Shown: positions 1 to 5,885 of the stretch, piece after piece
Layout of the letters: every line of letters starts with the position of its first letter
How positions within the stretch are numbered: position 1 is the stretch's first letter
Assembly (NCBI GenBank): GCA_017555925.1
Contig: JAFZFL010000225.1
Span: 1-7,985, forward strand
Origin: Bacteroidales bacterium
GTDB taxonomy: Bacteria > Bacteroidota > Bacteroidia > Bacteroidales > UBA932
Length of the DNA stretch: 7,985 bases
Direction: 5' to 3'
Translations under genes and position numbers: made by a program
The notes under the pieces: model-generated
Told to the model about the DNA's origin: nothing
Seen by the model: only the letters and a program-made list of their open reading frames with translations
Databases searched by the model: none

Positions 1-1128
1 ATCCCAGCCGGTGTTATTTGGTTATGCAGAAGGGTTAAGGTACTTGGCAAAATAGGCCCTATTATGGTATTGTATGCAATAGGTATGATAATTGGAAATC
101 TGCCCATTATGCCCCAACAGATGGCCGTTGTACAGGAAATTCTGCCCAATGTGCTTATTCCTTTGGCTATACCGATGATGCTGTACTCATGTTCTTTTTC
201 AAACAATCAGGCGAAACTCCAGATTAAATTAGTCTTCAGTGGTTTTTTCTCGGTTGCTCTTGCAGTCATTATTGGATTTCTTCTCTTTGGAAGAGATCTG
301 CCAGAGGGGTGCCAGATTGGTGGAATTATAACTGGAATGTATACTGGAGGCACTCTTAATGCAGCGGCTTTACAAACTATATTTAAAGTTAAGAGCGAGT
401 CGTTTATACTTATTAAATCCTATGATATAATTATCTCATTTTTCTACTTCATATTCCTTTTCAGTTTTGGAATTAAGATGTTCAGGAGAATGTACAAACA
501 GAATCCGGAGAGACATCTCACATCATTGGAGAATGAAGAGATAAGCAAAGAACTGGAGCAGACAAATGTAAACCCTTATAAATCACTACTTACAAAAGAT
601 GGGGCAAAGCAACTTGCCAAATCGTTGCTTGTTACAGTATTAATAGCTGCAATATCCGGAGGTATTGCCCTTCTTCTTCCCGACAGCTGGTTTATGGTAA
701 TATTTATACTGCTTATCACCACTCTTGGTGTTGCCTGCTCGTTCATACCATCTGTAAGGAACCTGAACTTAAGTTATGATATAGGTATGTATCTGATTTT
801 CATATTCAGCATTACCATTGCTTCAATGGCAGACTTTTCAAATCTCGATCTTGCAGGTGGAATAAATCAGCTTCTTTTTATGGTAGTTGCTGTCTTCATA
901 TCGCTCTTCCTGCATGCTATTTTCTGCCGAATGCTTAAGGTAGATGCAGATTCAATGGTAATATCTTCTGTTGCATTCATAAACTCTCCACCTTTTGTTC
1001 CAATGGCATCTGCTGCAATGAAGAACAGAGATGCGCTTGTAACAGGTCTTGCCGCAGGTATCATTGGATATGCGACCGGTAACCACTTGGGTGTGCTGAT
1101 GGAGCAAGTGCTGAGATTATTCCAGTAA
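1..1128 (+). CDS. DUF819 (YjcL-like) multi-pass membrane protein, 5' end missing
   Basis: The reading frame is open from base 1, so the gene starts before the window; the ATG at 64 is internal, because the 21 codons before it (beginning IPAGVIWLCRR) read on in the same frame as membrane-protein sequence. About 375 residues are visible, ending at TAA 1126-1128. The protein is strongly hydrophobic with many predicted membrane helices, interrupted by one charged cytoplasmic-type loop near bases 475-610 (many E, K, N and Q). The C-terminal third has small-residue and proline-rich segments such as FINSPPFVPMASAAMKNRD and GLAAGIIGYATGNHLG, which I recognise as typical of DUF819 (PF05684). The family is predicted to be an inner-membrane transporter, but no substrate is established to my knowledge. 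It converges on the minus-strand operon with only 22 bp between stop codons. Family call fairly sure; function unknown. Confidence 0.85.
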   Translation: MPAGVIWLCRRVKVLGKIGPIMVLYAIGMIIGNLPIMPQQMAVVQEILPNVLIPLAIPMMLYSCSFSNNQAKLQIKLVFSGFFSVALAVIIGFLLFGRDLPEGCQIGGIITGMYTGGTLNAAALQTIFKVKSESFILIKSYDIIISFFYFIFLFSFGIKMFRRMYKQNPERHLTSLENEEISKELEQTNVNPYKSLLTKDGAKQLAKSLLVTVLIAAISGGIALLLPDSWFMVIFILLITTLGVACSFIPSVRNLNLSYDIGMYLIFIFSITIASMADFSNLDLAGGINQLLFMVVAVFISLFLHAIFCRMLKVDADSMVISSVAFINSPPFVPMASAAMKNRDALVTGLAAGIIGYATGNHLGVLMEQVLRLFQ

Positions 1129-1150
1129 ATCAGATGATTATAACACTCTG

Positions 1151-2578
1151 TTAGAAGAGATAACCGGTATTTATATAGAATGCGCCATTGCCATCCTGTT
1201 TGCTGTATTTGCCAACAGGTTTGCCATACTCAAGACAGACAATAAAGTTCTGGTTCATTATGAAACGGAATCCGCCTCCTACAGCAATGTGCATATAATC
1301 TTTTGATGTACCTTGCTGCATATACTCATCATAACTGCTCCTGGCTTTAAGATATGCTTCAGGGGTAGCATATTCAGACTCTGTTCTGCCAAACGACATA
1401 TCATAATTTTTTGTAACCATTGTGCCGTCAGAGAAGGCATTAAGGCCAAAGGATATATTCTGGTTCCAAAGTCTGAATGATACAAATCTCCAACGCAACT
1501 CTGCGTTATAGGATGCCATATCTAGACCTTGTACACGGTTACGCATAATACCTCTTATAGTACGGTATCCTCCCATTCCATCGCGGTCGTATGTCTGCCC
1601 CATAGTTGTAATGTATGGTAAAACATAATAAGGCGCGTTGTGGCCAAATGTGCCCTGGTAGTTCAATCTGTATGCAAATGTCAGGATGTCTCTGTCAACT
1701 ATAGGGACATAGTGTCTGAATGTAGCTGAGTATTTGTAGTATGGATTAGTTGTGCCAAGCCATTTTGGTGCCATTGTAACGTGAGCCTCAGCCCAGATTC
1801 CTCTTGATGGGGCAGCCTCCTTATCTCTTGTGTCAAATAGCAGACCCAATCTCAATGAGCTATTAAGTCCTCCGTCGGTTTCGTTGTCCTTAATGATTCC
1901 CCATTCTCTATACTGCTCAAAAAGTGTTGTTTCGCTGTCGGGAAACATTTTATTCTCATCTTTGTTCTTGTTTATTTTTTCTCTGTTTATGGCACCCTGA
2001 TTGAAGTAGCTCAAATGGTAACCTGCTTCCCAGAAGAGTTTATTGTTCCATATATTGCCAATAAAATCTGTTTTAAAGAGTGCTGCAAGACGGTTTACCC
2101 TATATTTTGGAGTATAAAGGTACATGTCGTCGTTATTTTTTCCTGCATTTACTTTTTCATAGTCATAATATGACATATATCCATTGAAACCATAGAAATC
2201 CATGGCCTTATCGTTGGTAACTGCAAGTGCAGTTGAAAATCTGATTCCAGGAATTGAGAATTTGTTGTCGTATGAAACTACATACAATTGTGAGCCTTTG
2301 GTAAAGAATGAAGCCTCAAAGTACCATTGTTGGCGTGTGTTGGGATAGGTTGAACCATCTCCAAAATCAAAAATATTCAATAAAGCACCCAATTGGAAGC
2401 CTTTGTCGGCATCAAAAGCAACTGCAGGCAGAGGTCCAAAGTTATATCCTTTTTTCACAATCTCCTTTTTGTCATTTGCTTGTTTATTAGCAATTGATAA
2501 TGAGTCATTTTGTGCTGCAATAAGGTTGGCAGATACAAGAACAGAAACTAAGATTGCTGCTATATTTCTTATTTTCAT
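1151..2578 (-). CDS. Omp85/BamA-like outer-membrane beta-barrel protein without POTRA domains
   Basis: This 475-aa protein starts with a signal peptide (MKIRNIAAILVSVLVSANLIAA, cleavage near residue 22). The rest is alternating aromatic/polar beta-strand sequence ending in the outer-membrane-type C-terminus NTGYLF. Two Omp85-superfamily signatures are visible: LLFDTRDKEAAPSRGIWAEA at about residues 246-265 (a DTRD...P.RG strand pair) and GYRTIRGI at about 337-344, the counterpart of the lumenal (V/I)RG(F/Y) motif of BamA/TamA/FhaC barrels. There is no room for POTRA repeats: only about 20 polar residues separate the signal peptide from the first strand (GYNFGPLPAVAFD). It therefore resembles the short surface-antigen (PF01103) proteins common in Bacteroidota rather than true BamA. 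It is the last gene of the SBF-PlsC-barrel operon, 12 bp after the acyltransferase stop, with no promoter or Shine-Dalgarno seen. A role in moving lipid or protein at the outer membrane is an inference. Confidence 0.82.
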   Translation of the reverse strand: MKIRNIAAILVSVLVSANLIAAQNDSLSIANKQANDKKEIVKKGYNFGPLPAVAFDADKGFQLGALLNIFDFGDGSTYPNTRQQWYFEASFFTKGSQLYVVSYDNKFSIPGIRFSTALAVTNDKAMDFYGFNGYMSYYDYEKVNAGKNNDDMYLYTPKYRVNRLAALFKTDFIGNIWNNKLFWEAGYHLSYFNQGAINREKINKNKDENKMFPDSETTLFEQYREWGIIKDNETDGGLNSSLRLGLLFDTRDKEAAPSRGIWAEAHVTMAPKWLGTTNPYYKYSATFRHYVPIVDRDILTFAYRLNYQGTFGHNAPYYVLPYITTMGQTYDRDGMGGYRTIRGIMRNRVQGLDMASYNAELRWRFVSFRLWNQNISFGLNAFSDGTMVTKNYDMSFGRTESEYATPEAYLKARSSYDEYMQQGTSKDYMHIAVGGGFRFIMNQNFIVCLEYGKPVGKYSKQDGNGAFYINTGYLF

Positions 2579-2590
2579 AGTAGGTTTGGT

Positions 2591-3919
2591 TTAGTTAAGT
2601 ATCATCTCTTTAATTTGGGAGTATATATTTTTCAGACGTCTCTGTTTCAAAAGTTTGATATCAGATATTACCAGTCTGGATATATTCCATAATTCGTGAG
2701 CAATAATTGGTGCAGGAAGCAACAGCAATGTTACCGGTAATGCCCATTCCCACGGAAGGAGCGAGTATGCAACTATGGAGTATACTATCATCAGCACTGG
2801 CCATAATACCAGATATACAAGGAATCTTACAGAGTTCCAAAATGCTGAATCCTTCAATATTGTGAAGAGGAACCTGCATAACAGAAGTACGGGTTGAGCC
2901 AAAATTGATACTGGTATTGAGTATGGAAGTGTAAGCAGTACGAAGAGTATCTTTATGATTCTTGAGTAGACAGGATATCTTATGGATACAGATTCTATAC
3001 TTATTCCTTTAGATCTTCTAAGTGAGCTTGCTTCATTACCAAGTTTTAGAAGTTCAGAGGCTTTTGACGCATTTCTCTCCTTCAATATTGAAATACGTTC
3101 TATGGTCCTGTTATTTGCCTTGAACTGAAGATTGAGACCATGATCCTTGCCTGAATTTTTCTCTTTGAGCAATTGTTTGACCTCTATTGGATGCGCTGCG
3201 TTGCATATTTCATATACTGCATCATAATCCTGGTCGTTTGGTATATAAAGTATAGAGGAGTGAAGGCGCTTTTCAAGCAAATCCTTCATTTTGTTCATCT
3301 GCTCCTGAGTTGTAAGCTGTGAGTGTTGTGACAAAAACTCTCCCACATTTATTGGATCTCCTATCTGGACACGTACTGTTGATCTGAATCTGAAGAAATT
3401 TCCATATCTCAACCCAACAGGTACTATATAGAGAGGCATGTCCGGCATCATTTCCTGTGCCTGGAATGCTATTCTGAATATTCCCTTGGATAGGGGAAGT
3501 GATGAGTATTTAGCCTGGTGGGTACCCTCAGGAAAGATACAGAAAGGTATTCTGTCTCTAAGCACATCTACAGCTTTGCTGATAGTCTCTTGATTCTTCT
3601 TTACCTCGTTCAATCCATCACGCATACGCATTATGGGCATAATTTTAAGGAATGTGAAGATTTTAGCCAATCTGCGGTTTTTGAAGATATCTGCTCTGGC
3701 AACATAAACCTTTGGTTTACGGTCTATTGCCAATATAATCAATGCATCCATCAATGCATTTGTATGGTTTGGAGCATAAATTATTGCCCCGTCTTGGGGT
3801 AATTTCTCCAATCCTTCATATTTTATGCTATGGTAAGACAGCTTGAGTGTAGTATCTACATAGTAACGCAGAAAATTGTACAAGCCGTCATTATCCTGAA
3901 TTTTTTTCTCTTTTCTCAT
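2591..3919 (-). CDS. PlsC-family (1-acylglycerol-3-phosphate type) acyltransferase with C-terminal membrane region
   Basis: This 442-aa protein carries the glycerophospholipid acyltransferase blocks in order. Block I is PNHTNALMDAL (N51, H52 ... D58), block II KIMPIMRMRDG (about 92-102), block III FPEGTH (about 129-134) and block IV YIVPVGLRYG (about 164-173). Block I has five residues between the catalytic His and Asp rather than the textbook four, a form I associate with Bacteroidota PlsC relatives. Known members transfer an acyl chain to a lysophospholipid at the inner membrane; the true acceptor here is uncertain. The family core is about 240 residues. The extra roughly 200 residues hold a charged, helical stretch (about 230-310) and then hydrophobic helices (about 322-420) that should anchor it in the membrane. 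It begins 3 bp after the SBF stop, so translational coupling is likely. The start ATG (3917-3919) is the only sensible one. Confidence 0.88.
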   Translation of the reverse strand: MRKEKKIQDNDGLYNFLRYYVDTTLKLSYHSIKYEGLEKLPQDGAIIYAPNHTNALMDALIILAIDRKPKVYVARADIFKNRRLAKIFTFLKIMPIMRMRDGLNEVKKNQETISKAVDVLRDRIPFCIFPEGTHQAKYSSLPLSKGIFRIAFQAQEMMPDMPLYIVPVGLRYGNFFRFRSTVRVQIGDPINVGEFLSQHSQLTTQEQMNKMKDLLEKRLHSSILYIPNDQDYDAVYEICNAAHPIEVKQLLKEKNSGKDHGLNLQFKANNRTIERISILKERNASKASELLKLGNEASSLRRSKGISIESVSIRYPVYSRIIKILFVLLTLPYSIPVSILAQPVLLLCRFLFTILKDSAFWNSVRFLVYLVLWPVLMIVYSIVAYSLLPWEWALPVTLLLLPAPIIAHELWNISRLVISDIKLLKQRRLKNIYSQIKEMILN

Positions 3920-3922
3920 CAG

Positions 3923-4876
3923 TTATGCGTTAAGCGGTTTTCTACGGAAAAGGAAAGCTACAGTCAAACCTGAAATAATGTGCCATATACCCCACCATGC
4001 TGTAATGAAGAGCATACCGCCATAATGGCCATGCCATATTTCAGGTGGAAATATGGCTTTATTGAAGAGCAGTATCAATCCCAATCCCGAATTTTGGATT
4101 CCTATTTCAACTGTTAGAGATCTTATATCTTTAACTGGAAGTTTAAATAACCGTCCTCCATAGAATCCGGTAGCCAATGCTGCTGCATTATGCAACATTA
4201 CAATAAAGAAGACGAAAATTATATTATCTACAAATATTTGAAAATTCTGTGAGAATGAAACTATGACCATGCCTATAAAGAGCATAATAGAGAGCATCTG
4301 AGCAGGTTTTGTAATCTTTTTGGTAGCATTTGGAAAGTAATGTGAGAATACAAGACCAAGAATAATAGGAAGCCCAAGAAGCAGAAGTATCTGTTCAAGC
4401 ATTGGCATAAATGGAATTACAAGTACAGGGATATCATTTCTCAAACTTGCAAAGTGGCTGTACATAGATCCCCACAAGAAAAAGTTAAATGGAGTAATAA
4501 TGGGAGCAAGAGCTGTTGTAATGGCTGTCATTGAAACTGAGAGTTCTATATTTCCTTTTGATAGGGAAGAGATAAAATTTGAAATATTTCCTCCTGGACA
4601 GCAGGCTACCAGTATCATTCCCAATGCAATCATTGGGGTTATGAACGGGTTTAGAATTATTGTAATGAGAAATGTTATGGCTGGAAGTGCTATCCATTGA
4701 AGCAGAATTCCAACAATAACAGATTTTGGATTAGTAAAAACATCTTTGAATGTTTGTAATTTAATGCCAAGAGCAACTCCAAACATAACAAAAGCAAGAA
4801 TAAAGTTTACTATCATCATTCCACTTTCGCCAAAGTTAATAGTAACGGCATTAAGTGATTCTAATTGTTCTTTCAT
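3923..4876 (-). CDS. Bile acid:sodium symporter (SBF/BASS) family transporter
   Basis: This 317-aa inner-membrane protein has about nine or ten hydrophobic segments, the usual length and topology for bacterial SBF proteins (PF01758). The two unwound-helix signatures are present: ILVACCPGGNISNFISS (about 88-104) and VEIGIQNSGLGL (about 256-267). The Glu and Gln of the latter match sodium-site residues in structurally known ASBT homologues, so sodium-coupled uptake of an organic anion is likely. Bile acid itself is not implied, since the bacterial family moves varied substrates. The start ATG (4874-4876) is followed by KEQLES and preceded by a TACATTTG -7 element 26 bp upstream; no Shine-Dalgarno is seen. 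It is the first gene of a three-gene operon with the acyltransferase and barrel. A decayed second copy lies at 5771-5854. Confidence 0.9.
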   Translation of the reverse strand: MKEQLESLNAVTINFGESGMMIVNFILAFVMFGVALGIKLQTFKDVFTNPKSVIVGILLQWIALPAITFLITIILNPFITPMIALGMILVACCPGGNISNFISSLSKGNIELSVSMTAITTALAPIITPFNFFLWGSMYSHFASLRNDIPVLVIPFMPMLEQILLLLGLPIILGLVFSHYFPNATKKITKPAQMLSIMLFIGMVIVSFSQNFQIFVDNIIFVFFIVMLHNAAALATGFYGGRLFKLPVKDIRSLTVEIGIQNSGLGLILLFNKAIFPPEIWHGHYGGMLFITAWWGIWHIISGLTVAFLFRRKPLNA

Positions 4877-4889
4877 AGAAAATTTTTAG

Positions 4890-4903
4890 GTAGTACAAAC
4901 TAC
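4890..4903. repeat. Short inverted repeat in the SBF leader
   Basis: GTAGT and ACTAC form 5-bp arms around ACAA, directly abutting the -7 element of the SBF promoter at its downstream edge. It could be a small operator half-pair or a leader hairpin, but it is short enough to arise by chance, and the corresponding bases in the decayed second copy do not keep the symmetry. Confidence 0.25.
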
Positions 4904-4910
4904 AAATGTA
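4903..4910 (-). promoter_or_regulatory. Bacteroidota -7 element (TACATTTG) for the SBF-PlsC-barrel operon
   Basis: Read on the minus strand this is TACATTTG, an exact match to the Bacteroides -7 consensus TAnnTTTG, 26 bp before the SBF ATG. No well-spaced -33 TTG is evident; the nearest TTG is only 12 bp upstream. The aligned position before the decayed SBF copy reads TACATTTA, with the final G lost. Confidence 0.5.
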
Positions 4911-4972
4911 TTAATATTATACCAAAAATTACCATCTTAGCTCATAAATTAGCGTGTTAATTTAAAAATAAA

Positions 4973-4985
4973 GGGTTAATAACCC
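4973..4985. repeat. Small hairpin GGGTT-AAT-AACCC
   Basis: A perfect 5-bp stem with a 3-base loop overlaps the stop codon of the decayed 217-aa gene copy (4976-4978). On the minus strand it lies between that remnant and the SBF promoter, so it might be a weak transcription end, but no clear T-run follows. Low confidence. Confidence 0.25.
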
Positions 4986-5157
4986 AATGATTTGAAGAAA
5001 AATACACTTCTTTGCTCTTCGGGTATAGAATATGTTTTCTTCTGGAGATCCGGTCTATCTCTGTTTACCAGACCGCTGAAGCTACTGCTAAGAATTATCT
5101 CAAGTGTCAATTGGGTATATCGCTCAGAAAACATTTGTCAAATTTTCTGTATACAAT
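4976..5157 (-). pseudogene. Decayed, internally deleted second copy of the 217-aa gene
   Basis: The minus strand here aligns with both ends of the intact gene at 5886-6539. The 5' part matches residues 3-40 (YRKF, then ERY.QLTLE and LVNRDRPDLQK). The 3' part matches residues 198-216 (SIP.E..R, FFKSLGY). About 157 codons between them are missing. In residues 12-40 I count 23 of 29 identical; in the C-terminal piece 12 of 19. The original ATG is ATT (5155-5157), and one base is missing from the T-run after codon 9, shifting the frame. The deletion junction is in frame with the 3' end, so an ORF of 52 codons survives from a new ATG at 5132-5134 to TAA at 4976-4978. It may be a dead gene or, less likely, a miniature protein. 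The 62-codon plus-strand ORF over this place is its antisense shadow. It sits 99 bp before the SBF gene on the same strand. Confidence 0.85.
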
Positions 5158-5161
5158 TCTA

Positions 5162-5169
5162 TAAATGTA
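5162..5169 (-). promoter_or_regulatory. Degraded -7 element of the decayed 217-aa copy (TACATTTA)
   Basis: On the minus strand this reads TACATTTA, aligned with the TATATTTG directly before the intact 217-aa gene. The final G of TAnnTTTG has become A. The flanking bases (TCTA.AAAT upstream of the start, then AATATTAAT) are still recognisably homologous. Confidence 0.45.
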
Positions 5170-5180
5170 CTCAATATTAA

Positions 5181-5188
5181 TATATTTG
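5181..5188 (+). promoter_or_regulatory. Candidate -7 element (TATATTTG) for the small barrel gene
   Basis: TATATTTG matches TAnnTTTG exactly on the plus strand, 55 bp before the ATG at 5244, implying a 5' leader of about 45-50 bases. No -33 TTG at a good distance is seen, and the region is very AT-rich, so a chance match is possible. Confidence 0.4.
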
Positions 5189-5243
5189 TATATGATTTTG
5201 TTGAAAGAATCATTATTATGTTTAACCAATTATTATAACTGAT

Positions 5244-5759
5244 ATGAAAAAGCTATTTATAACTCTTATAGTTTCAATATTTGCATTAAGTTCAATGTAT
5301 GCAGGCAATAACTCACGTGTTAACTATTTGGGTGAGGTCTATTTGGGCAATTCATTTGGCGTGGGTGAAAATCCAAATAATAGGGCACATCTTCACACTG
5401 TGCACGGTATAAAAATTGGAAATTATTTCTCAACAGGTTTGGGTACGGGTTTGGATCTCTACTATGATGGAGGTGATTTTATGACTCTTGTTCCAATATT
5501 TTTGAATGTAAAGGGTTATCTTCCATTGAATGACAAATTAGCACCTTATGTATCTATGGATTTCGGAGGTAGTTTTGGTGTAGGAGATTCTTCCCCAATG
5601 TCAGGATTGATGTTCACTCCGGCTGTAGGTCTCAAAATCAAATCTTTCAATATACAGTTTGCTTACGCTATACAGAAATTTTCCATTGATTTGCAGGATT
5701 GGGGTGTGCTCAATTTTAACTGTAATGCAATTCAGCTGAAGGTAGGATATCTATTCTAG
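5244..5759 (+). CDS. Small secreted outer-membrane beta-barrel protein, function unknown
   Basis: This 171-aa protein starts with a clear signal peptide (MKKLFITLIVSIFALSSMYA, cleavage before GNNSR). The mature part is about 150 residues of alternating polar/hydrophobic strands rich in Gly and Tyr: YLGEVYLGNSFGVG, GIKIGNYFSTGLGTGLDLYY, VKGYLPLNDKLAPYVSMDFG and so on. It ends in KVGYLF, whose terminal aromatic is typical of outer-membrane barrels. The size and the LNVKGYLPLNDKLAPYV segment suit an eight-stranded OmpA/OmpW-like barrel of the outer-membrane beta-barrel (PF13568-like) kind; the exact family is not certain. There are no enzymatic motifs. The gene runs opposite to its neighbours and lies exactly between two decayed gene copies, ending about 12 bp before the recognisable edge of the SBF remnant. 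The ATG is 3 bases after ACTGAT with no Shine-Dalgarno, as usual in this phylum. Confidence 0.8.
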   Translation: MKKLFITLIVSIFALSSMYAGNNSRVNYLGEVYLGNSFGVGENPNNRAHLHTVHGIKIGNYFSTGLGTGLDLYYDGGDFMTLVPIFLNVKGYLPLNDKLAPYVSMDFGGSFGVGDSSPMSGLMFTPAVGLKIKSFNIQFAYAIQKFSIDLQDWGVLNFNCNAIQLKVGYLF

Positions 5760-5763
5760 ATAT
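5747..5763. repeat. Inverted repeat ATATCTA-TTC-TAGATAT at the barrel gene stop
   Basis: Perfect 7-bp arms with a 3-base loop span the TAG stop codon (5757-5759) of the small barrel gene. The stem is AT-rich and is not followed by a T-run, so it is at best a weak mRNA 3' hairpin rather than a convincing terminator. It lies close to the boundary between this gene and the decayed SBF sequence. Confidence 0.35.
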
Positions 5764-5770
5764 GTATATC

Positions 5771-5854
5771 TGCTGTTGTATAGCTGTCATGGAGACTGAG
5801 ACTTATATATTGCCTTTTGAGAGGGATGATAAGAGATTCCAATTGTTCTTTTAT
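5771..5854 (-). pseudogene. Decayed, internally deleted remnant of a second SBF transporter gene
   Basis: The minus strand aligns with two separate parts of the SBF gene at 3923-4876. The 5' end reads KEQLES after a lost start codon (ATA at 5852-5854 in place of ATG). It is followed at once by sequence matching codons of about residues 103-122. There the remnant translates as SLSKGNI-stop-VSVSMTAI against SLSKGNIELSVSMTAI in the intact protein. The in-frame stop TAA is at 5803-5805, and a one-base deletion follows shortly after. About 95 codons are missing between the two parts, and everything after residue 122 is absent. Homology also extends upstream of the start, through a block sharing AAATGTATTAATA with the SBF leader. 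The remnant sits between the barrel gene and the intact 217-aa gene. It cannot encode a working transporter. Confidence 0.82.
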
Positions 5855-5877
5855 GATAATGTAGGTTTCAGGTTGTG

Positions 5878-5885
5878 TAAATGTA
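5878..5885 (-). promoter_or_regulatory. Degraded -7 element of the decayed SBF copy (TACATTTA)
   Basis: Minus-strand TACATTTA aligns with TACATTTG before the intact SBF gene, embedded in a longer shared AAATGTATTAATA block. The final G of the consensus is lost, as it also is before the decayed 217-aa copy. It abuts the stop codon of the intact 217-aa gene. Confidence 0.45.

Noticed and set aside
1129..1150. Bidirectional terminator between the converging DUF819 and barrel genes
   Set aside because: The 22-bp gap has no stem-loop that I can pair and no T-run in either direction.
3518..3802. Plus-strand ORF of 94 codons
   Set aside because: Antisense to the catalytic core of the PlsC-like gene; Cys/His-rich composition is a by-product of the opposite strand.
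4992..5180. Plus-strand ORF of 62 codons as a small gene
   Set aside because: It is antisense to the decayed 217-aa copy, whose minus-strand homology explains the sequence; it has no promoter or family signal of its own.
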